Shown here one piece after another: positions 27,673 to 36,421 of a DNA stretch of 64,000 bases (position 1 is its first letter; every line of letters starts with the position of its first letter). Both the position numbers and the translations under genes were made by a program. The notes beneath the pieces were generated by a model. The model was not told where the DNA came from. It saw nothing but the letters and a program-made list of their open reading frames with translations, and did no database searches. The stretch is from Nocardia fusca NBRC 14340 (GTDB taxonomy: Bacteria; Actinomycetota; Actinomycetes; Mycobacteriales; Mycobacteriaceae). The stretch is taken from assembly GCF_001618425.1 (NCBI RefSeq), contig NZ_BDCU01000017.1, positions 372,001 through 436,000 of the forward strand, written 5' to 3'.

Positions 27673-27861
27673 CTACTGGTCGGCCTCGGCCTTCGGCTCG
27701 GCGTCCACGCCGAGGTCGTACTCGCTCAGATCCACGGCATCGGTGCGTTCGTCCCCGAGATCCAGCAGTTGCGCGACGGCGTCGGAATCACCGTGCGCGG
27801 CCCGTTCGCGCAATTCGGTCAGGTTCGGCTCGCGATGGCCGGACCGTTCGGGCTCATACAT
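27673..27861 (-). CDS. Small acidic hypothetical protein (62 residues)
   Basis: Short protein MYEPERSGHREPNLTELRER... with one helical repeat-like stretch (ELRERAAHGDSDAVAQLLDLG, residues 16-36) resembling a single TPR/Sel1-type unit, and an acidic tail. ATG at 27861 has AGGGAAGG at 9-16 bases upstream. It ends in a strong hairpin, which supports a real transcription unit. Function unknown. Confidence 0.6.
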   Translation of the reverse strand: MYEPERSGHREPNLTELRERAAHGDSDAVAQLLDLGDERTDAVDLSEYDLGVDAEPKAEADQ

Positions 27862-27973
27862 ACAGCGCACCTTCCCTGGAGGTTCGGCGCCGAGCCAGCG
27901 GCTCGTACGCTCCGGCATCCGAGCTTAGGTGCGTTGTCGGATCGCCGCCGAATCCGCAGGGAGATCCCCCTGG

Positions 27974-29050
27974 TCAGCCGAGAGCCCGGAGCCCCGGTCC
28001 GGTGTACAACGGCAGGTCACCGGTGGTTCGGATACCCGGTTCGGCGGCCACCACGGCGGGTATGGCGTTGACCACCCGGCCCACACCGGCCAGGATCGCC
28101 GCGTAGTTGTGGTCGCCGTGCCGGCTCGACGGACAGATGTCCACCGCGTAGGAGGGCTCGCCGGTGATCTCCACCCGGTAGGAGCCGCCGGGCTGCGCCG
28201 GCCGCGCCCAGTCCGGTCGCAGATCGTCGCGCAGCCGGGTGATGTGCTCGACCACGATGGCGGGGCGACCGGCCACATGGCCGGTGATCTCGAACCGCAG
28301 CGCGGCCTGCGTACCCTCGGGCACCTCGCCCACCGCGACCCGGAAGCTCTCCGGGGCGGGCTCCCGCTCGTAGGTTTCGGTGATCTCGTCGATCTGCACG
28401 CCGAGCCCGTCCGCGAGCGCCCGCATCCCCGCACCCCACGCGATACCCAGCACACCCGGTTGCAGCAGCATCGGCGTCTTGTCGAGCGGCGTGCCGAACC
28501 CCATGACGTCGAACATGACCGTGGAGCCGTCGTAGGTGGCGTAGTCCGCCAGTTCCAGGCAGCGCACCTGCTCGATCTGCCGGCAGGTGGAGGCCAGTGC
28601 GAACGGGATCAGGTCGTTGACGAAACCCGGATCGACCCCGTTGACGAACAGACTCGCGCCGCCTGCTGCGGCGGCCGCCTCCACCTCGGCGAAGAATTTC
28701 GCCGGCAGCGTCCCCCACGGATACATCAGCAGTCCGGGCGCGGTGCCCACGACGTTCACTCCGGCGGCGAGAATGCGGCGGATATCGGCCATCGCCTCGA
28801 CCAGCCGGGTGTCGCCCATGGCGCAGTACACCGCGCAGTCCGGGCGGGTGGCGAGCAGCTGGTCGAGGTCGCCGACCGCCGTGATCCCGGTACCGGCGCC
28901 GAGCCCGGCCAGTTCCCCCGCATCGATCCCGATCTTGGCCGGATCGGACACCCCTACCCCGACCAGTTCGAAGCGCTCGTCGGTGATGAGCTGGGTGAGG
29001 GCGATCCGCCCGGCGTTACCGGTGCCGATGAGGACGACGCGTTGGGCCAT
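27974..29050 (-). CDS. NAD(P)-dependent amine/amino-acid dehydrogenase family (DapB-like fold)
   Basis: 358 residues with an N-terminal Rossmann domain (VVLIGTGNAGRIAL, glycines 9, 11 and 14) and a DapB/2,4-diaminopentanoate dehydrogenase-like C-terminal domain (FVNGVDPGFVNDLIPFAL, HGDHNYAAILAGVGRVVNAIPAV). Many mycobacterial and nocardial members of this family lie in lipid or steroid catabolism clusters with no defined substrate. It is divergent from the SDR at 29172 and shares with it a KstR-like operator, so both may belong to a steroid or lipid regulon (inference). ATG 29050 with a GGAGAATCA leader. Confidence 0.8.
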   Translation of the reverse strand: MAQRVVLIGTGNAGRIALTQLITDERFELVGVGVSDPAKIGIDAGELAGLGAGTGITAVGDLDQLLATRPDCAVYCAMGDTRLVEAMADIRRILAAGVNVVGTAPGLLMYPWGTLPAKFFAEVEAAAAAGGASLFVNGVDPGFVNDLIPFALASTCRQIEQVRCLELADYATYDGSTVMFDVMGFGTPLDKTPMLLQPGVLGIAWGAGMRALADGLGVQIDEITETYEREPAPESFRVAVGEVPEGTQAALRFEITGHVAGRPAIVVEHITRLRDDLRPDWARPAQPGGSYRVEITGEPSYAVDICPSSRHGDHNYAAILAGVGRVVNAIPAVVAAEPGIRTTGDLPLYTGPGLRALG

Positions 29051-29135
29051 TGATTCTCCTAGATCCGGGGATCGCGGCGGCGAAAACGCTGTTCAGCCAC
29101 CGCCTGCCAACCGAGCACCGCTCTGGACCAGTGTC

Positions 29136-29149
29136 TAGAACGTGTTCCA
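29136..29149. promoter_or_regulatory. KstR-like operator between divergent oxidoreductase genes
   Basis: TAGAACGTGTTCCA fits the KstR (cholesterol catabolism repressor) consensus TNNAACNNGTTNNA at every fixed position, with extra symmetry GAAC/GTTC. It lies 22 bases upstream of the SDR start and about 85 bases from the opposite gene. With 8 fixed bases about one chance match per 64 kb is expected, so position is the main support. Confidence 0.5.
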
Positions 29150-29171
29150 GTTTCATGGTAGCGTCACCGCC

Positions 29172-29906
29172 ATGGGACGTGTAGACGGCAAAGTTGCCCT
29201 GATCAGTGGCGGCGCACGGGGCATGGGCGCCGCCCACGCGAAACTGCTCGTGGCCGAGGGTGCGCAGGTTGTCATCGGCGATGTTCTCCACGACGAGGGC
29301 AAGGCCCTGGCCGACGAGATCGGCGCCGCCGCGCGTTATGTACCGCTGGATGTCACCGAGCCCGACCAGTGGGATACCGCCGTCGCGACGGCCGTCACCG
29401 AATTCGGCAAGCTCGACGTACTGGTGAACAATGCCGGGATAGTCAACGGCGCCCCGCTGCAGAAGCTGTCCCTGGAGAAGTTCCGCGCGGTCCTCGACGT
29501 CAACCTGGTCGGCACCTTCCTGGGCATGCGCGCCGCCGTCGAACCCATGATCGCCGCCGGGGGCGGGTCGATCATCAATGTCTCCTCCGTCGAGGGCCTG
29601 CGCGGCGCGCCCTTCGCACACGGCTACGTGGCGTCGAAGTGGGGTGTGCGCGGGCTGGCGAAATCCGCCGCGCTGGAACTGGCCCCGCACAAAATCCGGG
29701 TCAATTCGGTCCACCCCGGTCTCATCCGCACCCCGATGACCGAGAACATCCCCGACGACCTGGTGACGATCCCGTTGGGCCGCCCGGCGGACTCGGCCGA
29801 GGTCGCCACCTTCATCCTCTTCCTGGCCAGCGACGAATCCTCCTACGCGACCGGCAGCGAGTTCGTCGTGGACGGTGGGCTGGTCACCGGGGTTCCGCAC
29901 AAGTAA
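29172..29906 (+). CDS. Short-chain dehydrogenase, 3-alpha/20-beta-hydroxysteroid dehydrogenase type
   Basis: 244-residue classical SDR, very similar in style to FabG3/20-beta-hydroxysteroid dehydrogenase (Rv2002). Cofactor motif SGGARGMG (12-19), NNAG (86-89), catalytic Asn111, Ser138/139, Tyr152 and Lys156 are all present, and the C-terminal SSYATGSEFVVDGG is typical. ATG at 29172 is chosen because the in-frame start at 29142 lies inside the operator. Predicted to oxidise or reduce a steroid or similar hydroxy/keto group with NAD(H); substrate inferred from similarity. Confidence 0.9.
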   Translation: MGRVDGKVALISGGARGMGAAHAKLLVAEGAQVVIGDVLHDEGKALADEIGAAARYVPLDVTEPDQWDTAVATAVTEFGKLDVLVNNAGIVNGAPLQKLSLEKFRAVLDVNLVGTFLGMRAAVEPMIAAGGGSIINVSSVEGLRGAPFAHGYVASKWGVRGLAKSAALELAPHKIRVNSVHPGLIRTPMTENIPDDLVTIPLGRPADSAEVATFILFLASDESSYATGSEFVVDGGLVTGVPHK

Positions 29907-29943
29907 CGACCGAGCGGCGGAGGCCTCCTGCCGCACCCACAGG

Positions 29944-30570
29944 TCACACCCCGTAGGCGGCCAGGAACGTGCGCACAGCGGCGTCGACCGCTCGGTCCAG
30001 CTCGCGTTCGGACGGCGACTCGTCGCCGAACCGGTGGCGCGACCGCAGCGAGGCGGTGAGCAACGCCGCCCAGTGCGCCGCCGCGATGTCGGGGTCGTCG
30101 ATGCGCAGCACACCGGCCACGGCGAACCTGGCGAGCCGGTCGGCCAGTGCCCGGCCGACACGATCGCTCACGCCATCGGCGATATCGCACAGGTCGGGGA
30201 ACTGCCCGGCCTCGGCACACAGGAGGCGGCGTAGCGCCCGGGATTCCGGAGAGCAGTAACACCGGATCAGTGCGCCGCCCACCGCGCGCAGCGTCGCCGC
30301 GAGATCCGGCCCCGGTTCCGTCAGCCGGTCGAGCACGGCCAGATTCGCGGCCAGCGCGGCCTCCGACAGCGATTGCACCGCCGCGCGGAAGACCTGTTCC
30401 TTATCGCCGAAATGGCTGTACACCGTCGCTTTGGCGACTCCCGCTTCCGCGGCGATCCGGTCCATCCGGGTCTGCGCGTACCCGGTTCGGCTGAACACCA
30501 CGAAGGCGGCGTCGAGTATCGCCTGCTGTTTGTCGATACGACCGCGGGCGGGAACGGTAACCGAATCCAT
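29944..30570 (-). CDS. TetR-family transcriptional regulator
   Basis: 208 residues. TetR N-terminal HTH at about 14-60 (AILDAAFVVFSRTGYAQTRMDRIAAEAGVAKATVYSHFGDKE in parts), followed by a helical ligand domain with a cysteine pair around CYCSPESRALRRLLCAEAG. Divergent from the SDR-like gene at 30703; the 22-bp perfect palindrome between them is the probable operator, so it likely represses itself and the SDR. Convergent with the SDR at 29172. Confidence 0.92.
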   Translation of the reverse strand: MDSVTVPARGRIDKQQAILDAAFVVFSRTGYAQTRMDRIAAEAGVAKATVYSHFGDKEQVFRAAVQSLSEAALAANLAVLDRLTEPGPDLAATLRAVGGALIRCYCSPESRALRRLLCAEAGQFPDLCDIADGVSDRVGRALADRLARFAVAGVLRIDDPDIAAAHWAALLTASLRSRHRFGDESPSERELDRAVDAAVRTFLAAYGV

Positions 30571-30599
30571 GCTCCCACACTAGACCCGAGAGGCCAGAT

Positions 30600-30675
30600 T
30601 TCCAGACCGGGAATACTTCCCCGGCCTTCACGCTTCCAGACTCATGAGTCTGGAAATAAAGACTCATCAGTCCAG
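30600..30675. promoter_or_regulatory. TetR operators: 22-bp perfect palindrome plus weaker sites
   Basis: A perfect 22-bp palindrome at 30634-30655 (half-site TTCCAGACTCA). A second, imperfect element GACT-CATC-AGTC lies at 30661-30672 and a lone half-site TTCCAGAC at 30600-30607. They sit between the divergent TetR (start 30570) and SDR-like gene (start 30703), the usual position for autoregulation and control of the divergent gene. Confidence 0.8.
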
Positions 30676-30702
30676 TGAGACGTGAAGGAATGGAGAGCAA
30701 CC

Positions 30703-31548
30703 ATGAAAACCGCGGTGATCACCGGCGGCACGGACGGAATCGGACGGAAACTGGCGCAGACCTTGCTCGAACGCGGCGATCGCGTGGTCGTCATCGGCCG
30801 GAGTTCGGTGAAAGCCGAAGCCGTTCATGCTGCGGCGGCCCGGCTCGGCGCCGCGGACCGGCTGGAATTCCTGCCCGCCGATCTGAGCCTGGTGAGCGAG
30901 AACCATCGTGTCGTCGACCGTCTGCGCAGTGCCTATCCGGCGATCGATATCTTCGCCCTGGGAGCGCGGTACTACCGATCGTCGCGTGCGCTCACCGCCG
31001 ACGGCTTCGAGGCGTCATTCGCGCTGTTCTACCTCAGCCGCTATCTCCTCGCCCACGGCCTGGCCGAGACACTCGGCCGGTCCACCACGCCGATCGTCCT
31101 GGACCTTTCCGGCCCGGGCGGCGACCTCGCCCGGATCAACTGGGACGACCTGCAGTTCGCCCGTGGCTACGACCCGGACGCGGTCATGCACCAGTGCGGC
31201 AAACTCAGCGATCTGCTCGCGGTCGCCTTCGTGCGCGCGCACGCGAACAGCGGCATCCGCTACCTGCTCCTACACCCGGGACTGACCGCGACCGGATTCA
31301 CCGGGTCCTATTCCGCCGAGGACGCGGCGACAGTGGCCGGCATGCGCCGTCGCGGCCAACCCGTCGACGCCGCTGTCGCCCGCATCATGCGCCACCTCGA
31401 CCATCCGGCGGTGCCGCTCCTGTCCGCCTTCATGCAGGACACCCCGGTCGACACGACGGGTGCGGCATTCGATATCGCGTCGGCCGAGCGTCTCGCAGCT
31501 CATACGAGGGAACTACTGGCCGGTGCCGGGCCGGGTCCACACGCCTGA
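30703..31548 (+). CDS. Atypical short-chain dehydrogenase-like protein without catalytic Tyr
   Basis: 281 residues. The N-terminal NAD(P) motif TGGTDGIG (7-14) is intact and the overall order resembles retinol-dehydrogenase-like SDRs. The NNAG motif is replaced by LGAR (about 86-89), and the YxxxK motif reads HQCGK (His163, Lys167), so the catalytic tyrosine is absent; Ser136 remains. It may be a non-catalytic nucleotide-binding protein or use another mechanism. ATG at 30703 has TGGAGAG upstream. Controlled by the divergent TetR through the 30634 palindrome. Confidence 0.8.
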   Translation: MKTAVITGGTDGIGRKLAQTLLERGDRVVVIGRSSVKAEAVHAAAARLGAADRLEFLPADLSLVSENHRVVDRLRSAYPAIDIFALGARYYRSSRALTADGFEASFALFYLSRYLLAHGLAETLGRSTTPIVLDLSGPGGDLARINWDDLQFARGYDPDAVMHQCGKLSDLLAVAFVRAHANSGIRYLLLHPGLTATGFTGSYSAEDAATVAGMRRRGQPVDAAVARIMRHLDHPAVPLLSAFMQDTPVDTTGAAFDIASAERLAAHTRELLAGAGPGPHA

Positions 31549-31552
31549 ACTC

Positions 31553-31584
31553 CCCGTCCTCCCGGTTCCGGCCGGGAGGACGGG
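31553..31584. terminator. Bidirectional terminator after the SDR-like gene
   Basis: CCCGTCCTCCCGG (31553-31565), loop TTCCGG, CCGGGAGGACGGG (31572-31584): perfect 13-bp stem placed between the SDR-like stop (31548) and the convergent small gene stop (31595). No U-tract. Confidence 0.7.
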
Positions 31585-31594
31585 CGGCTCCACA

Positions 31595-31735
31595 TCACGG
31601 GGCGCACCTCTCTGCGGCACCACCGCGACGGCGCACATCCCGCTCCGGCACACCGTGCCGGATGCCGTGCCCGGCATGTACCCCGAGGGCGAAATCGCGT
31701 GCGAACCGCATCAGCACCCGTATCGTGCGCGACAT
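31595..31735 (-). CDS. Small basic protein (46 residues), divergent from TetR
   Basis: MSRTIRVLMRFARDFALGVHAG... a 46-residue Arg-rich product with one short amphipathic/hydrophobic stretch (VLMRFARDFALGV, residues 7-19). Not recognised. Support for a real gene: an excellent Shine-Dalgarno GGAGGT 5 bases before the ATG at 31735, location immediately beside the paired TetR operators at 31748-31802, and a terminator hairpin just past its stop. It is likely the main target of the TetR regulator. A peptide or membrane-associated role is possible but unproven. Confidence 0.6.
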   Translation of the reverse strand: MSRTIRVLMRFARDFALGVHAGHGIRHGVPERDVRRRGGAAERCAP

Positions 31736-31747
31736 ATCGACCTCCAC

Positions 31748-31802
31748 TACACAGATCTGTAAAGTCCGTTGCCCTATACGATAGGTACACAGATCTGTGA
31801 AG
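31748..31802. promoter_or_regulatory. Paired TetR operators (ACAGATCTGT)
   Basis: Two near-identical 17-base elements, TACACAGATCTGTAAAG (31748-31764) and TACACAGATCTGTGAAG (31786-31802), 38 bases apart. Each has the 10-bp palindrome ACAGATCTGT (31751-31760 and 31789-31798). They lie between the divergent 46-residue gene and the TetR gene, so each gene has its own operator. Confidence 0.8.
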
Positions 31803-31817
31803 ACAAGGGAGGTGGGC

Positions 31818-32465
31818 ATGACCGGCACAGTGGGCAGGGAAGAGCTGACCCCGGGCGCCCGGCGCATCCTGGACACCGCCGGCGAGCTCTTCTACTCGCG
31901 CGGTGTCCATGCCGTCGGCGTCGATACCATCGCCGCCGAATCCGGCGTCACCAAACGCACGCTGTACGACCGCTTCGGATCCAAGGACGGCCTACTCGTC
32001 ACCTACCTCGCAGATCGCGACCGGCGCTGGCGGGCACGGATCGACACCCACCTCGCCGCGGAAGCCGACCCGATCCGGCGACTACTGGCGCCCTTCGACG
32101 TACTTCCGGAGTGGCTGCCCACCAACAGCAGAGGGTGCGGGTTCATCAATGCTTTCGCCGAGCTGCCCGATCCCGATCACCCGGGCCGGCAGCTGATCGT
32201 CGAGGAGAAGACCTGGTTACGCGACCTCTTCCGGGAGCTGGCCGCGGCGGCCGGGGCCGCGGATCCGGATCTGCTCGCCGTGCAGCTGTTCAGCCTGCAC
32301 GAGGGCGCGATCATCAGCTTTTCCATCACCGGCGAGCAGACCGCCGCGGCCGCGACGCGGGCGGCCGCACTCCAGCTCGCCGAGCAGGCCACGCAACGCC
32401 GACCCGCTCGGCGAGGAAGCGACGGGTCAGCCGCGGACCCGGGCGAGCACCGCCTCGACCGCTGA
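31818..32465 (+). CDS. TetR-family transcriptional regulator
   Basis: 215 residues; HTH at about 12-58 ([46 protein letters not shown] in parts) and a C-terminal helical domain with [17 protein letters not shown], a motif common in one nocardial/mycobacterial TetR subgroup. ATG at 31818 has GGAGGTGGGC upstream; the frame from 31797 would start within an operator. Last 39 bases overlap the 3' end of proS on the other strand. Likely represses itself and the 46-residue gene. Confidence 0.9.
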   Translation: MTGTVGREELTPGARRILDTAGELFYSRGVHAVGVDTIAAESGVTKRTLYDRFGSKDGLLVTYLADRDRRWRARIDTHLAAEADPIRRLLAPFDVLPEWLPTNSRGCGFINAFAELPDPDHPGRQLIVEEKTWLRDLFRELAAAAGAADPDLLAVQLFSLHEGAIISFSITGEQTAAAATRAAALQLAEQATQRRPARRGSDGSAADPGEHRLDR

Positions 32466-34184
32466 TCCGGCGGGAACGTCCTGGGTCTCCCCGGTGAACC
32501 GGTCCCGCAGCTCCACCTTGCCCTCGGCCCAGCCCCGGCCGATCACCAGTACGTAGGGCATCCCGAGCAGTTCGGCGTCCTTGAACTTCACCCCGGGTGA
32601 GGCGGTGCGATCGTCGAAGAGGATGTCCAGGCCCTGCGCGTGCAGTGCCGACACCACCTCCTCGGCCCCGGACCGAGCCGCCTCGTCCTTGTTGGCGATC
32701 ACCACGTGCACGTCGTACGGCGCGACCTCGGACGGCCAGCGCAGACCCTTGTCGTCGTGCTGCTGTTCGGCGATGACCGCCACCATGCGCGAGACGCCGA
32801 TACCGTAGGACCCCATCACGAGCCGCACCGGTTTACCGTTCTCCCCCAGCACATCGACCTCGAAAGCGTCGGTGTACTTGTAACCGAGCTGGAAGATGTG
32901 GCCGATCTCGATACCGCGCGCCGAGACCAGCGGGCCACGACCGTCGGGCGATATATCCCCGTCACGCACCTGCGCGGCCTCGATGGTGCCGTCCGGCGTG
33001 AAATCACGGCCGGACACCAGGCCGACGACATGTTTGCCGGGTGCGTCGGCGCCGGTGATCCAGGAGGTCCCGGTGACCACCCGGGGATCGACCAGGTAGC
33101 GGATACCGTTGGCCTGCAGCCCCTTCGGACCGATATAACCCTTCACCAGGAAGGGGTTGGCGGCGAAATCGGCGTCGGTGAGCAGTTCCACCTCGGCCGG
33201 CTCGACCGACGCGCCGAGACGCTTGTCGTCGACCTCGCGATCACCGGGCACGCCGATACCGACGATCTCGGTCTTCCCATCGGGATGCCGCAGTTTCACC
33301 ATGACATTCTTCAGCGTGTCCGCGGCGGTGACCGGGCGACCGTAGCGCTCGGCGATGCCCGCACCGTTCGCCCAGTCCACCAGGGTCGCGATGGTCGGGG
33401 TGTCGGGGGTGTCGTGGACCTGCGCCTCGGGCTGCCCCTCGACGGGCAGCGGCTCGGGCGCGGGGGTGACCACGGCCTCCACATTCGCGGCGTACCCGGA
33501 TTCCCGGCACACCACATAGGTGTCCTCGCCGACCGGGCTGTCGGCCAGAAACTCCTCGGAGGCACTGCCGCCCATCGCGCCGGAGGTCGCGGCGACGATC
33601 ACGTACTTCACCCCGAGCCGGTCGAAGATGCGCTGGTAGGCCTCGCGGTGCGCGGTGTAGCTGGCCTTCAGCCCGTCCTCGTCCAGGTCGAAGGAATAGG
33701 AGTCCTTCATGATGAATTCGCGACCGCGCAGGATGCCGGCCCGGGGCCGTTCCTCGTCGCGGTACTTGGCCTGGATCTGGTACAGGGTGACCGGCAGGTC
33801 CTTATAGGAGTTGTACTCACCCTTCACGGTGAGGGTGAACAGTTCCTCGTGGGTGGGGCCGAGCAGATAGTCGGCGCCCTTACGGTCCTGCAGCCGGAAC
33901 AGGGCGTCACCGTATTCGGTCCAGCGGTTGGTGGCCTCGTAGGGGTCGCGCGGCAGCAGCGCCGGTAGCGAGATCTCCTGCGCGCCGATGGCGTTCATCT
34001 CCTCGCGCACCACCTCCTCCACCTTGTGCAGCACCCGCAGGCCCAGCGGCAGCCACGAGTACACACCCGGCGCGATCCGGCGCACATAGCCGGCGCGCAC
34101 CAGCAGCTTGTGGCTGGGCACCTCGGCGTCGGCGGGGTCGTCGCGCAACGTACGGAGGAACAGTCGGGAGAGGCGGGTGATCAC
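32427..34184 (-). CDS. proS: Prolyl-tRNA synthetase (bacterial type)
   Basis: 585-residue class II synthetase charging tRNA-Pro. Motifs: start [45 protein letters not shown] (motif 1 region), [25 protein letters not shown] (motif 2), the editing INS domain (about 225-405, with LVKGYIGP and YLVDPRV) and [17 protein letters not shown] (motif 3), then an anticodon-binding domain. GTG at 34184 is used; the frame running on to 34559 overlaps yaaA. Tail-to-tail overlap of 39 bases with the TetR gene. Confidence 0.97.
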   Translation of the reverse strand: MITRLSRLFLRTLRDDPADAEVPSHKLLVRAGYVRRIAPGVYSWLPLGLRVLHKVEEVVREEMNAIGAQEISLPALLPRDPYEATNRWTEYGDALFRLQDRKGADYLLGPTHEELFTLTVKGEYNSYKDLPVTLYQIQAKYRDEERPRAGILRGREFIMKDSYSFDLDEDGLKASYTAHREAYQRIFDRLGVKYVIVAATSGAMGGSASEEFLADSPVGEDTYVVCRESGYAANVEAVVTPAPEPLPVEGQPEAQVHDTPDTPTIATLVDWANGAGIAERYGRPVTAADTLKNVMVKLRHPDGKTEIVGIGVPGDREVDDKRLGASVEPAEVELLTDADFAANPFLVKGYIGPKGLQANGIRYLVDPRVVTGTSWITGADAPGKHVVGLVSGRDFTPDGTIEAAQVRDGDISPDGRGPLVSARGIEIGHIFQLGYKYTDAFEVDVLGENGKPVRLVMGSYGIGVSRMVAVIAEQQHDDKGLRWPSEVAPYDVHVVIANKDEAARSGAEEVVSALHAQGLDILFDDRTASPGVKFKDAELLGMPYVLVIGRGWAEGKVELRDRFTGETQDVPAGSAVEAVLARVRG

Positions 34185-34332
34185 GGTTGCCCAGCGTAGC
34201 CCCTGTGCGCCCGCCGGCCACATTCGATTACCGGTGGTGGGCGCCGTACGCTCGGCGCGGGCGCCGCGCCCCGGATCCCTCCCCGACGGGGCCGCCGGGG
34301 GCGCGGGGCGGCGACCGGTACCGTAACCGGTC

Positions 34333-35076
34333 GTGCTGGTGCTGCTCCCCCCTTCCGAAACCAAATCCGACGGCGGTTCCGGCGGCCCGCTGGATCTGTC
34401 GGCGCTGGCCTTCGACTCGCTCACCGAGGTCCGTGCGCAGCTGGTCGGCGACCTGGTCGCACTGGCCGGCGACCCGGAGGCCGCCCGGGCCGCCCTGGGA
34501 CTCGGTAAGAACTCCGAGGCCGAGCTGGCCCGCAACGCCGCGGTGCGCACCTCCCCCACCCGGCCGGCGCTGGAGCGCTATACCGGCGTCCTGTACGACG
34601 CGCTGGCAGCGAGTTCCTTCACCCGGGCCCAGCGCGCGAAAGCGCTCGCCCGGATTGCGGTCGGCTCGGCGCTTTTCGGCGCGGTCCGGGCCGGTGATCC
34701 CATCCCCGCGTACCGGCTGTCGGGCGGCTCGAAACTGCCGGGCCGGCCGACCCTGGCGGCGGTCTGGCGTGAACACCTGGGCCCGGCCCTGCGCGACGCG
34801 GCCGGCGACGAACTCGTGGTGGACCTGCGTTCGGGCACCTACCAGCAGCTCGGCCGGGTACCGGGCGCGGTCACCGCGACGGTGCTCACCGAGCACTCGG
34901 ACGGATCCCGCACGGTGGTCAGCCACTTCAACAAGCACCACAAGGGCCTGCTGGCCCGGGCCCTGGTGCTCACCCGCGCCGAGCCCGGGGATATCCGTGC
35001 GGTGGCCCGGGTCGCGAACAAGGCCGGACTGCGCACCGAGGTCGCCTCCGATACCGAGCTGGTCGTCCTCACCTGA
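34333..35076 (+). CDS. yaaA: Peroxide stress protein YaaA (DUF328/UPF0246)
   Basis: 247-residue UPF0246 protein; in E. coli YaaA lowers free iron and DNA damage during hydrogen peroxide stress and binds DNA. Typical motifs are [14 protein letters not shown] at the start, [33 protein letters not shown] in parts, and [16 protein letters not shown] at 34333. Divergent from proS with about 148 bases between starts. Confidence 0.92.
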   Translation: MLVLLPPSETKSDGGSGGPLDLSALAFDSLTEVRAQLVGDLVALAGDPEAARAALGLGKNSEAELARNAAVRTSPTRPALERYTGVLYDALAASSFTRAQRAKALARIAVGSALFGAVRAGDPIPAYRLSGGSKLPGRPTLAAVWREHLGPALRDAAGDELVVDLRSGTYQQLGRVPGAVTATVLTEHSDGSRTVVSHFNKHHKGLLARALVLTRAEPGDIRAVARVANKAGLRTEVASDTELVVLT

Positions 35077-35143
35077 TTCGGGGCCCGGAACCTCCGGCGG
35101 GCGGCTGCGGACCGCGCCGCACCGGGCCGTAGGCTCGAGCCTT

Positions 35144-36415
35144 GTGCCGAACACGTCAGCCGATACCGACAACCTGCCCGCCGGGGACTCGAACTACCTG
35201 GTGGGACTCGATCTGAACGGACGCCGGGTCGTCGTCGTGGGCGGGGGCAGCGTGGCACAGCGCCGGTTGGGCCTGCTCATCGCCTCCGGCGCGGCCGTCG
35301 AGGTGATCACCCGGGAGGCCACCCCCGCGGTCGAGGCGATGGCCACCGCGGGCCAGATCACGCTCACCCTGCGCGATTACGCCGACGGTGACCTCGACGG
35401 CGCCTGGTACGCCATCGCCTGTACCGACGGGCCCGAGACCAACGCCGCCGTCGTCGCCGAGGCCACCCGGCGGCGGATCTTCTGCGTCCGCGCCGATCAC
35501 GCACAGTCCGGGACGGCGGTCACCCCGGCGACCGCCCGCTACGACGGGATGACCCTGGGCGTGCTGGCCGGCGGCAGGCATCGGCGCTCGGCCGCGGTCC
35601 GCACGGCGCTGCTGGAAGCCCTGCAATCGGGTGTGGTCACCGACGACGCGACCCCCATGACCCCCGGAGTCGCCCTGGTCGGCGGCGGGCCCGGCGACCC
35701 CGATCTGATCACCGTGCGCGGCCGCCGGCTGCTGGCCCGGGCCGATCTGGTGGTGGCCGACCGCCTGGCCCCGCCGGAGTTGCTGGCCGAGCTGGGGCCG
35801 GATGTCGAGGTGGTGGACGCCGCCAAGATCCCGTACGGACGCTCGATGGCGCAGGACGCGATCAACCGGGCGCTGGTGGACGGTGCCCGGGCGGGCAAAT
35901 TCGTGGTCCGGCTCAAGGGCGGTGATCCGTATGTATTCGGGCGGGGTTACGAGGAACTCGAGGCCTGTGTCGACGCCGGGGTGCCGGTGACGGTGGTGCC
36001 GGGAGTCACCAGCCCGATCTCGGTGCCGGCGGCCGCGGGCATCCCGGTCACCCATCGCGGTGTCACCCATGAATTCGTGGTGGTCAGCGGCCATATTCCA
36101 CCGGACCATCCGGATTCGCTGGTCGACTGGCCGGCGCTGGCCCGGCTGCGCGGCACCCTCGTTTTGATGATGGCGGTGGAGCGGATCGAACAGTTCGCGG
36201 CGGTCCTGCGCGCGGGTGGCCGCCCCGCCGAGACCCCGGCGACGGTGATCCAGGAAGGCACCCTGCGTGGCCAGCGGGTACTGCGGGCCACCCTCGCCGA
36301 TGTGGCCGAACGTGTCCGCGCCGAAGGTATCCGGCCGCCCGCGATCATTGTGATCGGGCCCACGGCCGGGTTCCGCGCCGCGCCGGTAGCGGCCGGCGAC
36401 GGTCGGTTACAGTGA
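35144..36415 (+). CDS. cysG: Siroheme synthase: precorrin-2 dehydrogenase / uroporphyrinogen-III C-methyltransferase
   Basis: 423-residue fusion. Residues about 18-150 form the CysG_N/Met8 dehydrogenase-ferrochelatase (RRVVVVGGGSVAQRRLGLL, then GTAVTPATARYD). Residues about 163-410 are the SAM-dependent methyltransferase: VALVGGGPGDPDLITVRG, KIPYGRSMAQDAIN, VVRLKGGDPYVFGRGYEE and VVPGVTSPISVPAAAGIP. It leads from uroporphyrinogen III to siroheme, cofactor of sulfite and nitrite reductases, and supplies precorrin-2 for cobalamin. GTG at 35144 (VPNTSADTD). Seven bases upstream of efpA-like gene, one operon, as in mycobacteria. Confidence 0.95.
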   Translation: MPNTSADTDNLPAGDSNYLVGLDLNGRRVVVVGGGSVAQRRLGLLIASGAAVEVITREATPAVEAMATAGQITLTLRDYADGDLDGAWYAIACTDGPETNAAVVAEATRRRIFCVRADHAQSGTAVTPATARYDGMTLGVLAGGRHRRSAAVRTALLEALQSGVVTDDATPMTPGVALVGGGPGDPDLITVRGRRLLARADLVVADRLAPPELLAELGPDVEVVDAAKIPYGRSMAQDAINRALVDGARAGKFVVRLKGGDPYVFGRGYEELEACVDAGVPVTVVPGVTSPISVPAAAGIPVTHRGVTHEFVVVSGHIPPDHPDSLVDWPALARLRGTLVLMMAVERIEQFAAVLRAGGRPAETPATVIQEGTLRGQRVLRATLADVAERVRAEGIRPPAIIVIGPTAGFRAAPVAAGDGRLQ

Positions 36416-36421
36416 CCCACT

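Noticed and set aside
34187..35143. Fusion of an upstream domain to cysG in one 742-codon frame
   Set aside because: The upstream part is the shadow frame of yaaA; CysG homology begins at the GTG at 35144.
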